Assembly (NCBI GenBank): GCA_944387785.1
Contig: CALXGG010000006.1
Location: 1 to 40,507, forward strand
Source: an uncultured Oscillospiraceae bacterium
GTDB lineage: Bacteria > Bacillota > Clostridia > Oscillospirales > Oscillospiraceae
Length of the DNA: 40,507 nucleotides
Direction: 5' to 3'
In this document: positions 8,573-16,235 of the stretch, in pieces
Layout of the letters: every line of letters starts with the position of its first letter
Numbering within the stretch: position 1 is the stretch's first letter
The notes under the pieces: model-generated
Told to the model about the DNA's origin: nothing
What the model saw: only the letters and a program-made list of their open reading frames with translations
The model's database searches: none
Made by a program: the position numbers and the translations under genes

Positions 8573-8824
8573 GTGCTGTCGCTGCTGAAAGGCTATGTGG
8601 GCGAGGTGGCCGCGCCCTTCCTCTTCCTGGCGCTGTTCCTGGTGATCGTGGGCGGGGCCCTGTGGCTCACCCCCCGGATCGCCCGGTGGCTGGAGAAGAA
8701 GGACCAGCGTAACCCCGGCTATTTCGACGGGATGCTGGAGGAGGACCCCTCCGCCGGGGACGCCGGGGAGGACCGGAAAAAGACGGCCGGGGACGGCGGG
8801 GAGCAGCCCCCGGGACAGGAGTAA
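8573..8824 (+). CDS. Small single-pass membrane protein of unknown function (83 aa)
   Basis: I do not recognise this protein. It has one hydrophobic segment at about residues 13-34 (FLFLALFLVIVGGALWL), a basic stretch after it, and an acidic, Gly-rich tail that is probably disordered. The start is GTG at 8573 with an excellent GGAGG six to seven bases upstream. It sits between queA (12 bases) and tgt (3 bases) and is surely co-transcribed with them. The context does not prove a role in tRNA modification. Confidence 0.8.
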   Translation: MLSLLKGYVGEVAAPFLFLALFLVIVGGALWLTPRIARWLEKKDQRNPGYFDGMLEEDPSAGDAGEDRKKTAGDGGEQPPGQE

Positions 8825-8827
8825 CGG

Positions 8828-9961
8828 ATGTTTGAGATCATCAGGACCCAGGGCCGCGCCCGGCGCGGCCGTTTTTCCTGCGCCCACGGCGGCGTGGTGC
8901 AGACCCCGGTGTTCATGAACGTGGGCACCCAGGGGGCCATCAAGGGGGCCCTCAGCGCCCATGACCTCCGGGACATCAAGTGCCAGATCGAGCTGAGCAA
9001 CACCTACCACCTGCACCTGCGTCCCGGCGACGACGTTGTCCGGGCCCTGGGCGGGCTCCATAAGATGATGGATTGGGATGGCCCGATCCTAACGGATTCC
9101 GGCGGCTTCCAGGTGTTTTCCCTCTCGGGGCTGCGGAAGATCACTGAGGAGGGGGTCACCTTTGCCTCCCACATCGATGGCCGCCGGATCTTCATGGGGC
9201 CGGAGGAGTCCATGCGGATCCAGGCCAACCTGGGCAGCGACATCGCCATGGCCTTTGACGAGTGCGTGGAGAACCCCGCCCCCTACGACTATGTGAAGGC
9301 CTCCTGCGAGCGGACCCTCCGCTGGCTGGAGCGGTGTGTGGCGGAGCATCAGCGGCTGATGGCCGCCCCGGACTGCCTCAACCCCGGCCAGATGCTCTTC
9401 GGCATCAACCAGGGGGGGACCTATGAGGACCTCCGGACCTGGCACATGGATGAGATCGCCAGGCTCCCCTGCGACGGCTATGCCATCGGCGGCCTGGCGG
9501 TGGGGGAGGAGACGGAGGTGATGTACGCCATCATCGACGCCGTGGAGCCCCATATGCCCGCCGGCAAGCCCCGCTACCTTATGGGGGTGGGCACCCCCTC
9601 CAACATCATCGAGGGGGTCTGGCGCGGGGTGGATTTCTTCGACTGCGTCATGCCCGCCCGGAACGCCCGCCACGGCCGGCTCTTCACCTGGCAGGGCAGT
9701 ATGAATATCAAAAACGAGAAGTATAAGCTGGATACCCGGCCCATCGACCCGGAATGTGACTGCCCGGTGTGCCGCAGCTTCTCCCGGGCCTATCTGCGCC
9801 ACCTGTTCAAGGCGGAGGAGATGCTGGCCATGCGCCTGGCGGTGATGCACAACCTATGGTTTTACAACACCCTGATGGAGCGGATCCGGGAGGCCCTGGA
9901 CAGCGGCAGCTACGACGACTTCCGGGCCCGGTACAGCCCACTGCTGGAGCGGAAAATTTAG
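8828..9961 (+). CDS. tgt: tRNA-guanine(34) transglycosylase
   Basis: Tgt exchanges guanine-34 of GUN-anticodon tRNAs for preQ1, the entry step for queuosine in tRNA. The 377-residue protein has the TIM-barrel motifs TDSGGFQVFSL (first catalytic Asp), DECVENPAPYDY, GGLAVGE and DCVMPARNARHG (second Asp). The C-terminal zinc site is seen as CDCPVCRSFSRAYLRHL with a later His. The start is ATG at 8828, four bases after the stop of the small membrane protein gene, so the genes form one operon. Confidence 0.97.
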   Translation: MFEIIRTQGRARRGRFSCAHGGVVQTPVFMNVGTQGAIKGALSAHDLRDIKCQIELSNTYHLHLRPGDDVVRALGGLHKMMDWDGPILTDSGGFQVFSLSGLRKITEEGVTFASHIDGRRIFMGPEESMRIQANLGSDIAMAFDECVENPAPYDYVKASCERTLRWLERCVAEHQRLMAAPDCLNPGQMLFGINQGGTYEDLRTWHMDEIARLPCDGYAIGGLAVGEETEVMYAIIDAVEPHMPAGKPRYLMGVGTPSNIIEGVWRGVDFFDCVMPARNARHGRLFTWQGSMNIKNEKYKLDTRPIDPECDCPVCRSFSRAYLRHLFKAEEMLAMRLAVMHNLWFYNTLMERIREALDSGSYDDFRARYSPLLERKI

Positions 9962-9964
9962 GGC

Positions 9965-9993
9965 TTGCCAAATCTTCCCCCATTCTGTATAAT
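9965..9993 (+). promoter_or_regulatory. Promoter of yajC
   Basis: TTGCCA (9965-9970), a 17-base spacer and a perfect TATAAT (9988-9993). It lies just after the tgt stop, giving yajC a leader of about 30 nt in addition to any read-through from tgt. Confidence 0.85.
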
Positions 9994-10028
9994 GATAAAA
10001 GTCTGTTCATTATGAAGGAGAGTATGAC

Positions 10029-10394
10029 ATGGAACAGTTTTACACTCTTGGTATGATCCTGGTGATGATCGCCATCTTCTATTTCCTGATGATCCGCCCG
10101 GAGAACAAGCGGAAGAAGCAGGCCGAGGAGATGCGCAACAGCCTGAAGAAGGGCGACCAGATCACCACCATCGGCGGCATCGTGGGCAAGATCGTGATGG
10201 TGGGCGATGAGACCATCGTGATCGAGACCAGCGACGACCGGGTCCGGATGGAGCTGACCAAGTGGGCCGTCTCCACCAACAACAGCCAGCAGCCGGTGGA
10301 CAAGCGGGCCGCCAAGAAGGCCGCTAAGGAGGAAGAGGCCAAGGCGGAGGAGCCGGCCAAGATCCCCGAGGGCTCTGACAACGAGGTCAAGTGA
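10029..10394 (+). CDS. yajC: YajC, Sec translocase accessory subunit
   Basis: YajC associates with SecDF in the cytoplasmic membrane and helps protein export. The 121-residue protein has one N-terminal membrane helix (LGMILVMIAIFYFLMIRP, about residues 7-24), then the family motif NSLKKGDQITTIGGIVGKI, and a charged Lys/Glu-rich tail. The start ATG at 10029 follows GAAGGAG by eight bases. The tgt-yajC gene order is common in bacteria. secD and secF are not in the window. Confidence 0.95.
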   Translation: MEQFYTLGMILVMIAIFYFLMIRPENKRKKQAEEMRNSLKKGDQITTIGGIVGKIVMVGDETIVIETSDDRVRMELTKWAVSTNNSQQPVDKRAAKKAAKEEEAKAEEPAKIPEGSDNEVK

Positions 10395-10415
10395 GCCCGG
10401 CCAACGCATAAGAAC

Positions 10416-10461
10416 ACCTCCCGGAAAATATACTGGAATCGTCAGTATATTTCCGGGAGGT
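10416..10461 (+). promoter_or_regulatory. Long hairpin that includes the ribosome-binding site of the next gene
   Basis: Arms of 20 and 19 bases (10416-10435 and 10443-10461) pair along their whole length with one bulged A, around a seven-base loop. The 3' arm ends in CCGGGAGGT, which holds the Shine-Dalgarno sequence of the gene starting at 10468. There is no T-run, so it is a poor terminator. As RNA it would hide the ribosome-binding site. Confidence 0.7.
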
Positions 10462-10467
10462 TCTCTT

Positions 10468-10905
10468 ATGTCGAAGGTAGTCATGTCCCTGCCGAAGGGG
10501 ATGGTGAAAAGCAGCGTGACCGGAGGCTGCATCGCGTTGGCGGCGTATGCGGCCCTCCAGCTGCTCTGTGCGCTGCTGATCCACCGGGAGGTGCTGGGGG
10601 AGGAGTTCCTCTATCCCATGGTGTGCGTGGCGGCGGCCGCGGCGTCCTTCCTGGGCTGCGGGTACAGTGTGCTGGCCCGCCGGGAAGGGGCGGTGCTGAC
10701 CGTGTCGGCGGTGACGGCGGTGTTCCTGGCCCTGACCCTGGCCGCCGCCTTGCTCACCGGAAAGACCGTGGCGGTGGAGAATGGGCTGGTAGGCGTGGGG
10801 CTGTCCATGGCCGCCGGAGGCCTGGCCGCCGCGCTGGTAGGCGTCAACCTCCCCCGGAAGGGGCGCGGCGCCCAGCGCCGGAAGGCCGCCGCCCGCCGCC
10901 GGTAG
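10468..10905 (+). CDS. TIGR04086-type membrane protein (YrzE-like)
   Basis: A 145-residue integral membrane protein with four hydrophobic segments (about residues 16-38, 45-65, 72-95 and 103-125) and a very basic C-terminal tail rich in Arg and Lys. Size, topology and position directly after yajC match the TIGR04086 family, whose members sit next to yajC (yrbF) in Bacillus. The function is unknown. The start is ATG at 10468. Its GGGAGG ribosome-binding site lies inside the 3' arm of a 19-bp hairpin, so translation may be controlled. Confidence 0.75.
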   Translation: MSKVVMSLPKGMVKSSVTGGCIALAAYAALQLLCALLIHREVLGEEFLYPMVCVAAAAASFLGCGYSVLARREGAVLTVSAVTAVFLALTLAAALLTGKTVAVENGLVGVGLSMAAGGLAAALVGVNLPRKGRGAQRRKAAARRR

Positions 10906-10956
10906 CGCCCGCCGGATGGCTGGGCACGCCGCCTGGGAGGGCGGAAAAAACAGCAT

Positions 10957-10987
10957 CCCCGCCGGAGGCTCCGGCGGGGAGTTTTTT
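10957..10987. terminator. Bidirectional intrinsic terminator
   Basis: CCCCGCCGGA (10957-10966), loop GGC, and TCCGGCGGGG (10970-10979), followed by a T6 run and preceded by an A6 run. It serves the plus-strand yajC unit and the convergent minus-strand xerD unit. Confidence 0.92.
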
Positions 10988-11086
10988 CTGAAAATGAGAA
11001 GGGAAGCGGGAGATCCTCCGGTCCTTTCCCGGACGGTTGTGCCCGAGAAGGCAGGCAGCCAATGCGGCGGCCGCTCCCGGCGGCGC

Positions 11087-11980
11087 TCAGGCCCGGGGAT
11101 GGGCCTTGTGGTAGACGTCCTGGAGCTTCTGCTTGACCAGGTGGGAGTAGATCTGGGTGGAGGAAATATCCGCGTGGCCCAGCATCTCCTGGATGGAGCG
11201 CAGGTCCGCGCCGTTCTCCAGCAGGTGGGCGGCAAAGGAGTGGCGCAGGGTATGGGGGGTGATGTCCTTGTCGATCTGGGCCTTCTCCTGGTAGTACTTG
11301 ATGATCTTCCAGAACCCCTGGCGGCTCATCCGCTCCCCGTTCATGTTGACGAAGAGGGCCTTTTCCCGGCTGTCCAGGACGATCTGGGGCCGGATGTCCC
11401 GGATATAGTCCCCCAGGGCCCGCACCGCCGTGGCGTAGAGGGGGATGATCCGCTCCCGGCCCCGGCTGGCGCAGCGCAGGAAGGCGGCGGAGAGGTTCAC
11501 GTCCTCCAGGTCCAGACTGATGAGCTCGCTGACCCGGATACCGGTGGCGTAGAGGAGCTCCAGCATGGCGTGGTCCCGGTAGCCCTTGGGGTCCACGCAC
11601 TGGGGCTGCTCCAGGAACAGCTCCACCTCCTTGCCGGTGAGGATCTGGGGGTACTTGCGCTCCGTGCGGATGGGGGCGGTGTTCCGGGCGGGGTTGTGGG
11701 CCACCTCGCCCCGGGAGAGGAGGTAGCCGTAAAAGGACTTCAGGGAGGCCACGCACCGGGCCACGCTGGCGGGGGATTTGCCCTTGCCCGCCATGTAGGC
11801 CATGTACCGCTCCACATGGTCCTCCCGGCAGTCCGTCAGCTCGATGTGCTCGTCATCGTGGAGGTAGCGGGCAAACTGGGTGACGTCCCGCACATAGGAC
11901 GCCACGGTATTGCCGGAGGAATGGCGCTCTGTCTCCAGATATGCCGCGTAGCCGGCGATATGATCGTCCAAAGGGTCCAT
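11087..11980 (-). CDS. xerD: Tyrosine recombinase XerD
   Basis: XerD acts with XerC at dif to resolve chromosome dimers. The 297-residue protein has an N-terminal SAM-like core-binding domain and a C-terminal catalytic domain with Arg149 (ATGIRVSEL), HTLRHSFAAHLL, LGHADIS and the nucleophile Tyr in TQIYSHL; it ends in HPRA as XerD does. The beta-hairpin that normally reads GKGNKER is SRGRER, so the catalytic Lys appears replaced by Arg173 (codon 11462-11464). The start is uncertain: ATG 11980 has AAAGGAGGA almost touching it, and a TTG at 12001 has no RBS. A TTG ten bases past the SD (11971) is a further option. A spoIIM-like gene just upstream gives the same neighbourhood as in Bacillus. Confidence 0.9.
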   Translation of the reverse strand: MDPLDDHIAGYAAYLETERHSSGNTVASYVRDVTQFARYLHDDEHIELTDCREDHVERYMAYMAGKGKSPASVARCVASLKSFYGYLLSRGEVAHNPARNTAPIRTERKYPQILTGKEVELFLEQPQCVDPKGYRDHAMLELLYATGIRVSELISLDLEDVNLSAAFLRCASRGRERIIPLYATAVRALGDYIRDIRPQIVLDSREKALFVNMNGERMSRQGFWKIIKYYQEKAQIDKDITPHTLRHSFAAHLLENGADLRSIQEMLGHADISSTQIYSHLVKQKLQDVYHKAHPRA

Positions 11981-12008
11981 TCCTCCTTTCTCCCAAACCA
12001 AAATACTA

Positions 12009-12653
12009 TTACGGCGCGGCGCCCCCCAATGCCAGGCGGAAGAGGAGGGGCGTCAGCAGGCGCTCGCAGAATACGCCCGCCGTAAGGACCACAACACACA
12101 CACCGAAGGTCAGAAAATACCGGCTCCCGTACAGCACCGGGGCCGAACGGCGGCCCCGGCCGAAGGAGAGCATCCCCAGTTCCGTGGCAAGAGGCCAGGC
12201 GGCCCCCGCCATGGCGAAAAAGCAGGGCAGGGTGAACAGCAGCCGCACCGCCAGGGCCCCCATAGCCAGCGGCACGCCGCCGCGGCCGAAACAGGCGGTG
12301 AAGCCGGAGATGGTATACATGGTCAAAAAGCCGAACAGCCCGGAGAGCAGGGGGATCAGCACGATCCCCACCGAGGCGAAGCCCAGCAGGAAGGCCAGCG
12401 CCACATACCCGAAATAAAGGGTGAGGCAGCTGCCCAGGGACACCGTAAGGCCCTCCCCGTCAAAGACGGCGCAGTAATCCGTGAGATAGCCGCTCATGGC
12501 CTCCCGGGCGGACACGTCCCAGGAGAGGGCGCACAGATGCCCCGCCACGGCGCCCGCCAGGAAAAAAAAGGCCAGCAGCAGCTCCCGCAGCAGGGAGGGG
12601 TCCGCCGCCCGCAAGCGGATCGTCCGCACCAGGGGCCTTCCGCGCATATCCAT
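12009..12653 (-). CDS. Stage II sporulation protein M-like membrane protein
   Basis: SpoIIM is a mother-cell membrane protein that works with SpoIID and SpoIIP in engulfment. This 214-residue protein has about five hydrophobic segments (LLLAFFFLAGAVAGHL near 24-40, LTLYFGYVALAFLLGFASVG, IPLLSGLFGFLTMYTISG, VRLLFTLPCFFAMAGAA and FLTFGVCVVVLTAGVF), fitting SpoIIM topology and length. The start is ATG at 12653 with GGCGAGG upstream; an earlier in-frame ATG (12776) adds 41 residues without a good RBS. It is followed by xerD within about 30 bases, as spoIIM and xerD are close neighbours in Bacillus. The assignment rests on topology, length and context, not on sharp motifs. Confidence 0.65.
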   Translation of the reverse strand: MDMRGRPLVRTIRLRAADPSLLRELLLAFFFLAGAVAGHLCALSWDVSAREAMSGYLTDYCAVFDGEGLTVSLGSCLTLYFGYVALAFLLGFASVGIVLIPLLSGLFGFLTMYTISGFTACFGRGGVPLAMGALAVRLLFTLPCFFAMAGAAWPLATELGMLSFGRGRRSAPVLYGSRYFLTFGVCVVVLTAGVFCERLLTPLLFRLALGGAAP

Positions 12654-12776
12654 CACCTCGCCACCAGCATATGCGCCGGGGACAAGGTTTAGAAGCGCCG
12701 GTTTTATGTGTACCACGCAAGCCGCCGAAGAAACGACGGTATACAATAATATAGTGCAAAACCCCTGTTTCCGCAA

Positions 12777-13103
12777 GGGAAAAACGAAAACTCTCCGCTT
12801 TTTGTAAGTTATGACAAAATTTTATGTAAACAAAATTATGTAAACTAAATCAACCGGCAGGGGGAAGCGCCCCGCCCGCGCCCCGCCCGGCGGCTATGTA
12901 GTGGCTGTGGGATGGACAGGACTACTATATCTGGGAATGGCTGGAGGTATACAGTTTGTAATCATCCGGTCCTGTCCCTGGATGGCAATGCCCGCTCCTT
13001 TTTTCCGTTTTTGTCTATTTCATAGATTGACACCGGCGCGGGCCGGCGGAGCGGGAACGGTTTTTCCGCTGAGTCTCCGGCTGCCGCGCCCCGGCGGAAA
13101 CAT
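12777..13103. other. Intergenic region with direct repeats and a long-range hairpin
   Basis: No gene is supported here. At 12814-12843 two near-identical copies of ACAAAATT(TT)ATGTAA stand in tandem in an AT-rich island within GC-rich DNA, close to the start of the spoIIM-like gene on the other strand, where a regulator might bind. At 12914-12922 and 12969-12977 a perfect 9-bp inverted repeat (GGACAGGAC / GTCCTGTCC) encloses 46 bases and is followed by a T6 run near 12999. This could be the 3' end of a small RNA, but I see no clear promoter for one. Confidence 0.35.
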
Positions 13104-13132
13104 TTGCATTGCCGCGGCGGCTATGCTATGAT
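13104..13132 (+). promoter_or_regulatory. Promoter of metH
   Basis: TTGCAT (13104-13109), a 17-base spacer and TATGAT (13127-13132). Transcription would begin near 13139, leaving a leader of only about 30 nt with no room for a SAM or cobalamin riboswitch. Confidence 0.75.
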
Positions 13133-13170
13133 GTCCCCAATACAGGATACGAAGGAAGGCGTGATATACG

Positions 13171-15513
13171 ATGATCGATCTCACCAGACACCACCTTTTT
13201 GACGGCGGTATGGGAACCATGCTCCAGGCCAGGGGGCTGGAGCCCGGCCAGTGTCCGGAGCTGCTGAACCTGACGGATCCGGAGACAGTGGCCGCCGTCC
13301 ACGCCGCCTATGCCGCCGCCGGGGCGGACATCCTTACCGCCAACACCTTCGGCGCCAGCCGTCGGAAGCTGGGACGGGACCCCGCCCCCTGCATCGCGGC
13401 GGGGATCGCCCTGGCCCGCCGGGCGGCGGAGGGCTGCGGCCACACCGCCTATGTGGCGCTGGACGTGGGGCCGCTGGGGGCCCTGCTGGAGCCCATGGGG
13501 GAGCTGCCCTTTGAGGAGGCCTACGGCCTGTTCGCGGAGATCATGACGGCCGGCGCCGCCGCCGGGGCGGACCTGGTGCTGATCGAGACTATGAGCGACC
13601 TCAGGGAGGCCAAGGCTGCCCTTCTGGCCGCCCGGGAGAACACCGCCCTGCCGGTGTTCGTCACCATGACCTTCGGGGAGGACGGGCGCACCTTCCTGGG
13701 CACCGAGCCCGCCGCCGCCGCCGTGACCCTTACCAGCCTGGGGGCCGACGTGGTGGGCATCAACTGTTCCCTGGGACCGCGGGAGCTGCGGGAGCCCCTG
13801 CGGAAGATGATCGCCGCCACCCATCTGCCGGTGATGATCCAGCCCAACGCGGGGCTGCCCCGGCTGGAGGGCGGGCAGACGGTGTTTGACGTGGGGCCGG
13901 AGGAGTTTGCCGCCGCCGCCCGGGACTTCCTGGAGGACGGGGCGGCCATCCTGGGCGGGTGCTGCGGCACCACCCCGGACCATATCCGGGCCCTGCGGCC
14001 CCTGCTGGAGGGCCGCGTGCCCCCGGTGCGCCAGCCCGACGGCGTATGCCGCCTGTGCGGCTGGCAGCGGGTGGTGGAGCTCCGGGAGGACACCATCGCC
14101 ACCGTGGGGGAGCGGATCAACCCCACCGGCCGGAAGAAGCTCCAGGAGGCCCTGCGCAGCGGCGACTACGACTACGCCGGGGAGCTGGCCATCCAGCAGC
14201 AAGAGGAGGGGGCGGACTTCCTGGTGGTGAACGCGGGGCTGCCGGATATCGACGAGAAGATCGCTCTGCCCGCCCTGGTCCAGGCCATCCAGAAGGTGTC
14301 GCCCCTGCCCCTGGTCATCGACTGCTCCGACCCCGTTGCCCTGGAGAAGGCGCTGCGGGTGTGCAGCGGGCGGCCCATCCTCAACTCCGTCAACGGGGAG
14401 CTGGAGAGCATGGAGGCCATGCTGCCGCTGGCCGCCAAATACGGCACCGGCCTCATTATCCTGGCCCTGGACGGCGGCGGTATCTCCGATGACCCCGCCT
14501 GCCGGGCGGAGGCGGCCATACGGGTGGCGAAGGCGGCGGCGGACATGGGGATCCGGGATGTGTTTATCGACTGCCTGGCCATGGCGGCCTCGGTGAACCC
14601 CGCCAGCGCCATGGCTACGCCGGAGGCCATCCGGCTGGTCCGCCGGGCCGGCTACCGGACCCTCCTGGGCGTGTCCAATGTGAGCCACGGCCTGCCCCAC
14701 CGGGACGCGGTGAACTGCGCCTACCTCTCCGCCTGCATGGCGGCGGGGCTGAATATCGCCATCGTCAACACCGCCTCCCGGCAGGTGATGGACGCCATCG
14801 ACGCCGCCCGGCTCCTCCGGGGCGAGGACCCCGGCTGCGCCGCTTACATCGCCCGGCACGGCTCCCCGGCCAAGGCGGTTTCCACCCCGGACGAGCCGCG
14901 GGCGGACCTGGGGGCGCTGATCCTGTCCGGCAAAAAGGGCTTGGTGCCGGAGGCGGTGGTGGCCCTGCTCCGGCATGCGGCGCCTCTGGAGGTCATCAAC
15001 GGCCATATCATCCCCGCCCTGGACAAGGTGGGGGAGCTCTATGAGCGAGGGAAGTTGTTCCTGCCCCAGCTGCTGGCCTCCGCCGAGGCGGTAAAGGCGG
15101 CTTTTACCATCCTGGACCGGTACCTGCCCCAGGGGGCGGGGGAGAAGGGGACGGTGATCCTGGCCACGGTGAAGGGGGACGTCCACGATATCGGCAAGAA
15201 CATCGTGAAGATGCTGCTGGAGAACTACGGCTACCACGTCATCGACCTGGGCCGGGACGTGGCGCCGGAGACGGTGGTCACCGCCGCCCTGGAGAGCGGC
15301 GCGCCGCTGGTGGGGCTCTCCTCCCTTATGACCACCACCGCCCAGAATATCGGCGTCACCATCCAGGCCCTGCGGGCCGCGGGCGCGCCCTGCAAGGTGA
15401 TGGTGGGCGGCGCGGTGGTCACCGAGGAGTTTGCCCGGCAGATCGGCGCGGATTTCTATGTGAAGGACGCGGCGGAATCCGCCCGGGTGGCGGGCCTGGT
15501 GCTGGGCCGGTAA
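13171..15513 (+). CDS. metH: B12-dependent methionine synthase without reactivation domain
   Basis: It transfers the methyl group of methyltetrahydrofolate via cobalamin to homocysteine, making methionine. The 780-residue protein has a homocysteine-methyltransferase barrel with zinc-ligand cysteines in GINCSLGP and GGCCGTTPDH (about residues 1-285). The pterin-binding barrel follows (TVGERINPTGRKKL onward, about 310-560), then the helical cap and the B12-binding Rossmann domain with the DxHxxG motif GDVHDIGKN, the SSL turn and VGGAVVTEEFA (about 590-780). The AdoMet-binding reactivation domain of E. coli MetH (about 1,227 aa) is absent. Short MetH proteins of this kind are known in anaerobes; what reactivates the cofactor is not encoded nearby. 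ATG 13171 is preceded by a loosely spaced GGAAGG. Confidence 0.92.
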   Translation: MIDLTRHHLFDGGMGTMLQARGLEPGQCPELLNLTDPETVAAVHAAYAAAGADILTANTFGASRRKLGRDPAPCIAAGIALARRAAEGCGHTAYVALDVGPLGALLEPMGELPFEEAYGLFAEIMTAGAAAGADLVLIETMSDLREAKAALLAARENTALPVFVTMTFGEDGRTFLGTEPAAAAVTLTSLGADVVGINCSLGPRELREPLRKMIAATHLPVMIQPNAGLPRLEGGQTVFDVGPEEFAAAARDFLEDGAAILGGCCGTTPDHIRALRPLLEGRVPPVRQPDGVCRLCGWQRVVELREDTIATVGERINPTGRKKLQEALRSGDYDYAGELAIQQQEEGADFLVVNAGLPDIDEKIALPALVQAIQKVSPLPLVIDCSDPVALEKALRVCSGRPILNSVNGELESMEAMLPLAAKYGTGLIILALDGGGISDDPACRAEAAIRVAKAAADMGIRDVFIDCLAMAASVNPASAMATPEAIRLVRRAGYRTLLGVSNVSHGLPHRDAVNCAYLSACMAAGLNIAIVNTASRQVMDAIDAARLLRGEDPGCAAYIARHGSPAKAVSTPDEPRADLGALILSGKKGLVPEAVVALLRHAAPLEVINGHIIPALDKVGELYERGKLFLPQLLASAEAVKAAFTILDRYLPQGAGEKGTVILATVKGDVHDIGKNIVKMLLENYGYHVIDLGRDVAPETVVTAALESGAPLVGLSSLMTTTAQNIGVTIQALRAAGAPCKVMVGGAVVTEEFARQIGADFYVKDAAESARVAGLVLGR

Positions 15514-15528
15514 GAGCCGGATTGCTCG

Positions 15529-15557
15529 TTGCCTTTTTCCCAAACAGATGTTAGAAT
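15529..15557 (+). promoter_or_regulatory. Promoter of the ruvC unit
   Basis: TTGCCT (15529-15534), a 17-base spacer and TAGAAT (15552-15557), just after the metH stop. Confidence 0.75.
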
Positions 15558-15603
15558 AGGTCTGGCGGTATGCCGCCGAATACGGAAAGAGCAGGAGGGA
15601 CGT

Positions 15604-16125
15604 ATGCGGGTTCTGGGGATCGATCCGGGAGTGGCCACCATCGGCTTTGGGCTGGTGGAGGCGGACCGCAGCCGGCAGACGCTGCTGCGGTATGGCGTCA
15701 TCACCACCCCCGCGGGGCTCCCGCTGTCCCGGCGGCTCCTCCAGATCTCCGAAGATATGGCGGAGCTCCTGCGGCAGTTCCGGCCCCAGGAAATGGCGGT
15801 GGAGGAGCTGTTCTTCACCAAGAACATCACCACCGGCATCGCCGTGGCCCACGGCCGGGGGGTGATCCTCCTGGCGGCGGAGCAGGCGGGGGTGCCGGTG
15901 TACGAGTACACTCCCATGCAGGTCAAGCAGGCGGTAGCGGGCTACGGCGGCGCGGACAAGCGGCAGGTGATGCTGATGACCCAGCGGCTGCTGAAGATGA
16001 AGGAGATCCCCCGGCCCGACGACGCCGCCGACGCCCTGGCCCTGGCCATCTGCCACGGCAGGGCGGCCACGTCCCTGCTGAACACCGAGCGAGCCTTTGA
16101 CCCCAAGCGGTACGACACCCGGTAG
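15604..16125 (+). CDS. ruvC: Holliday junction endonuclease RuvC
   Basis: RuvC cleaves Holliday junctions at the end of recombination, on a RuvAB-bound junction. The 173-residue protein is full length. The RNase H-fold catalytic acids are visible: Asp in VLGIDPG at the N terminus, Glu in AVEELFF, and the Asp pair in RPDDAADALALAICH near residues 138-150. The start is ATG 15604, with GGAGGG six bases upstream; an earlier in-frame start would reach into the promoter. It heads a ruvC-ruvA-ruvB cluster. Confidence 0.97.
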   Translation: MRVLGIDPGVATIGFGLVEADRSRQTLLRYGVITTPAGLPLSRRLLQISEDMAELLRQFRPQEMAVEELFFTKNITTGIAVAHGRGVILLAAEQAGVPVYEYTPMQVKQAVAGYGGADKRQVMLMTQRLLKMKEIPRPDDAADALALAICHGRAATSLLNTERAFDPKRYDTR

Positions 16126-16235
16126 CGCGCCCGCTTTTCCGCTCCCATCCGGCCCCGCCGGACGCGCGGCCGCTTCTTTTGCGTCTTTTCGTTTCAGCGG
16201 AAAGACGGCATACCTACCGATCGGAAAGGAAAGCC

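Noticed and set aside
12901..13131. A 76-codon plus-strand frame in the gap before metH
   Set aside because: No RBS; it runs through the metH promoter and its -10 box, and has no protein family features.
13133..13170. SAM or cobalamin riboswitch before metH
   Set aside because: The promoter leaves only about 30 nt of leader, too short for either element.
13126..16056. A 976-codon open frame on the minus strand opposite metH and ruvC
   Set aside because: It is the complementary shadow of GC-rich genes with clear domain motifs on the plus strand; its composition (Gly, Gln, His, Pro-rich) is typical of antisense frames and it has no RBS.
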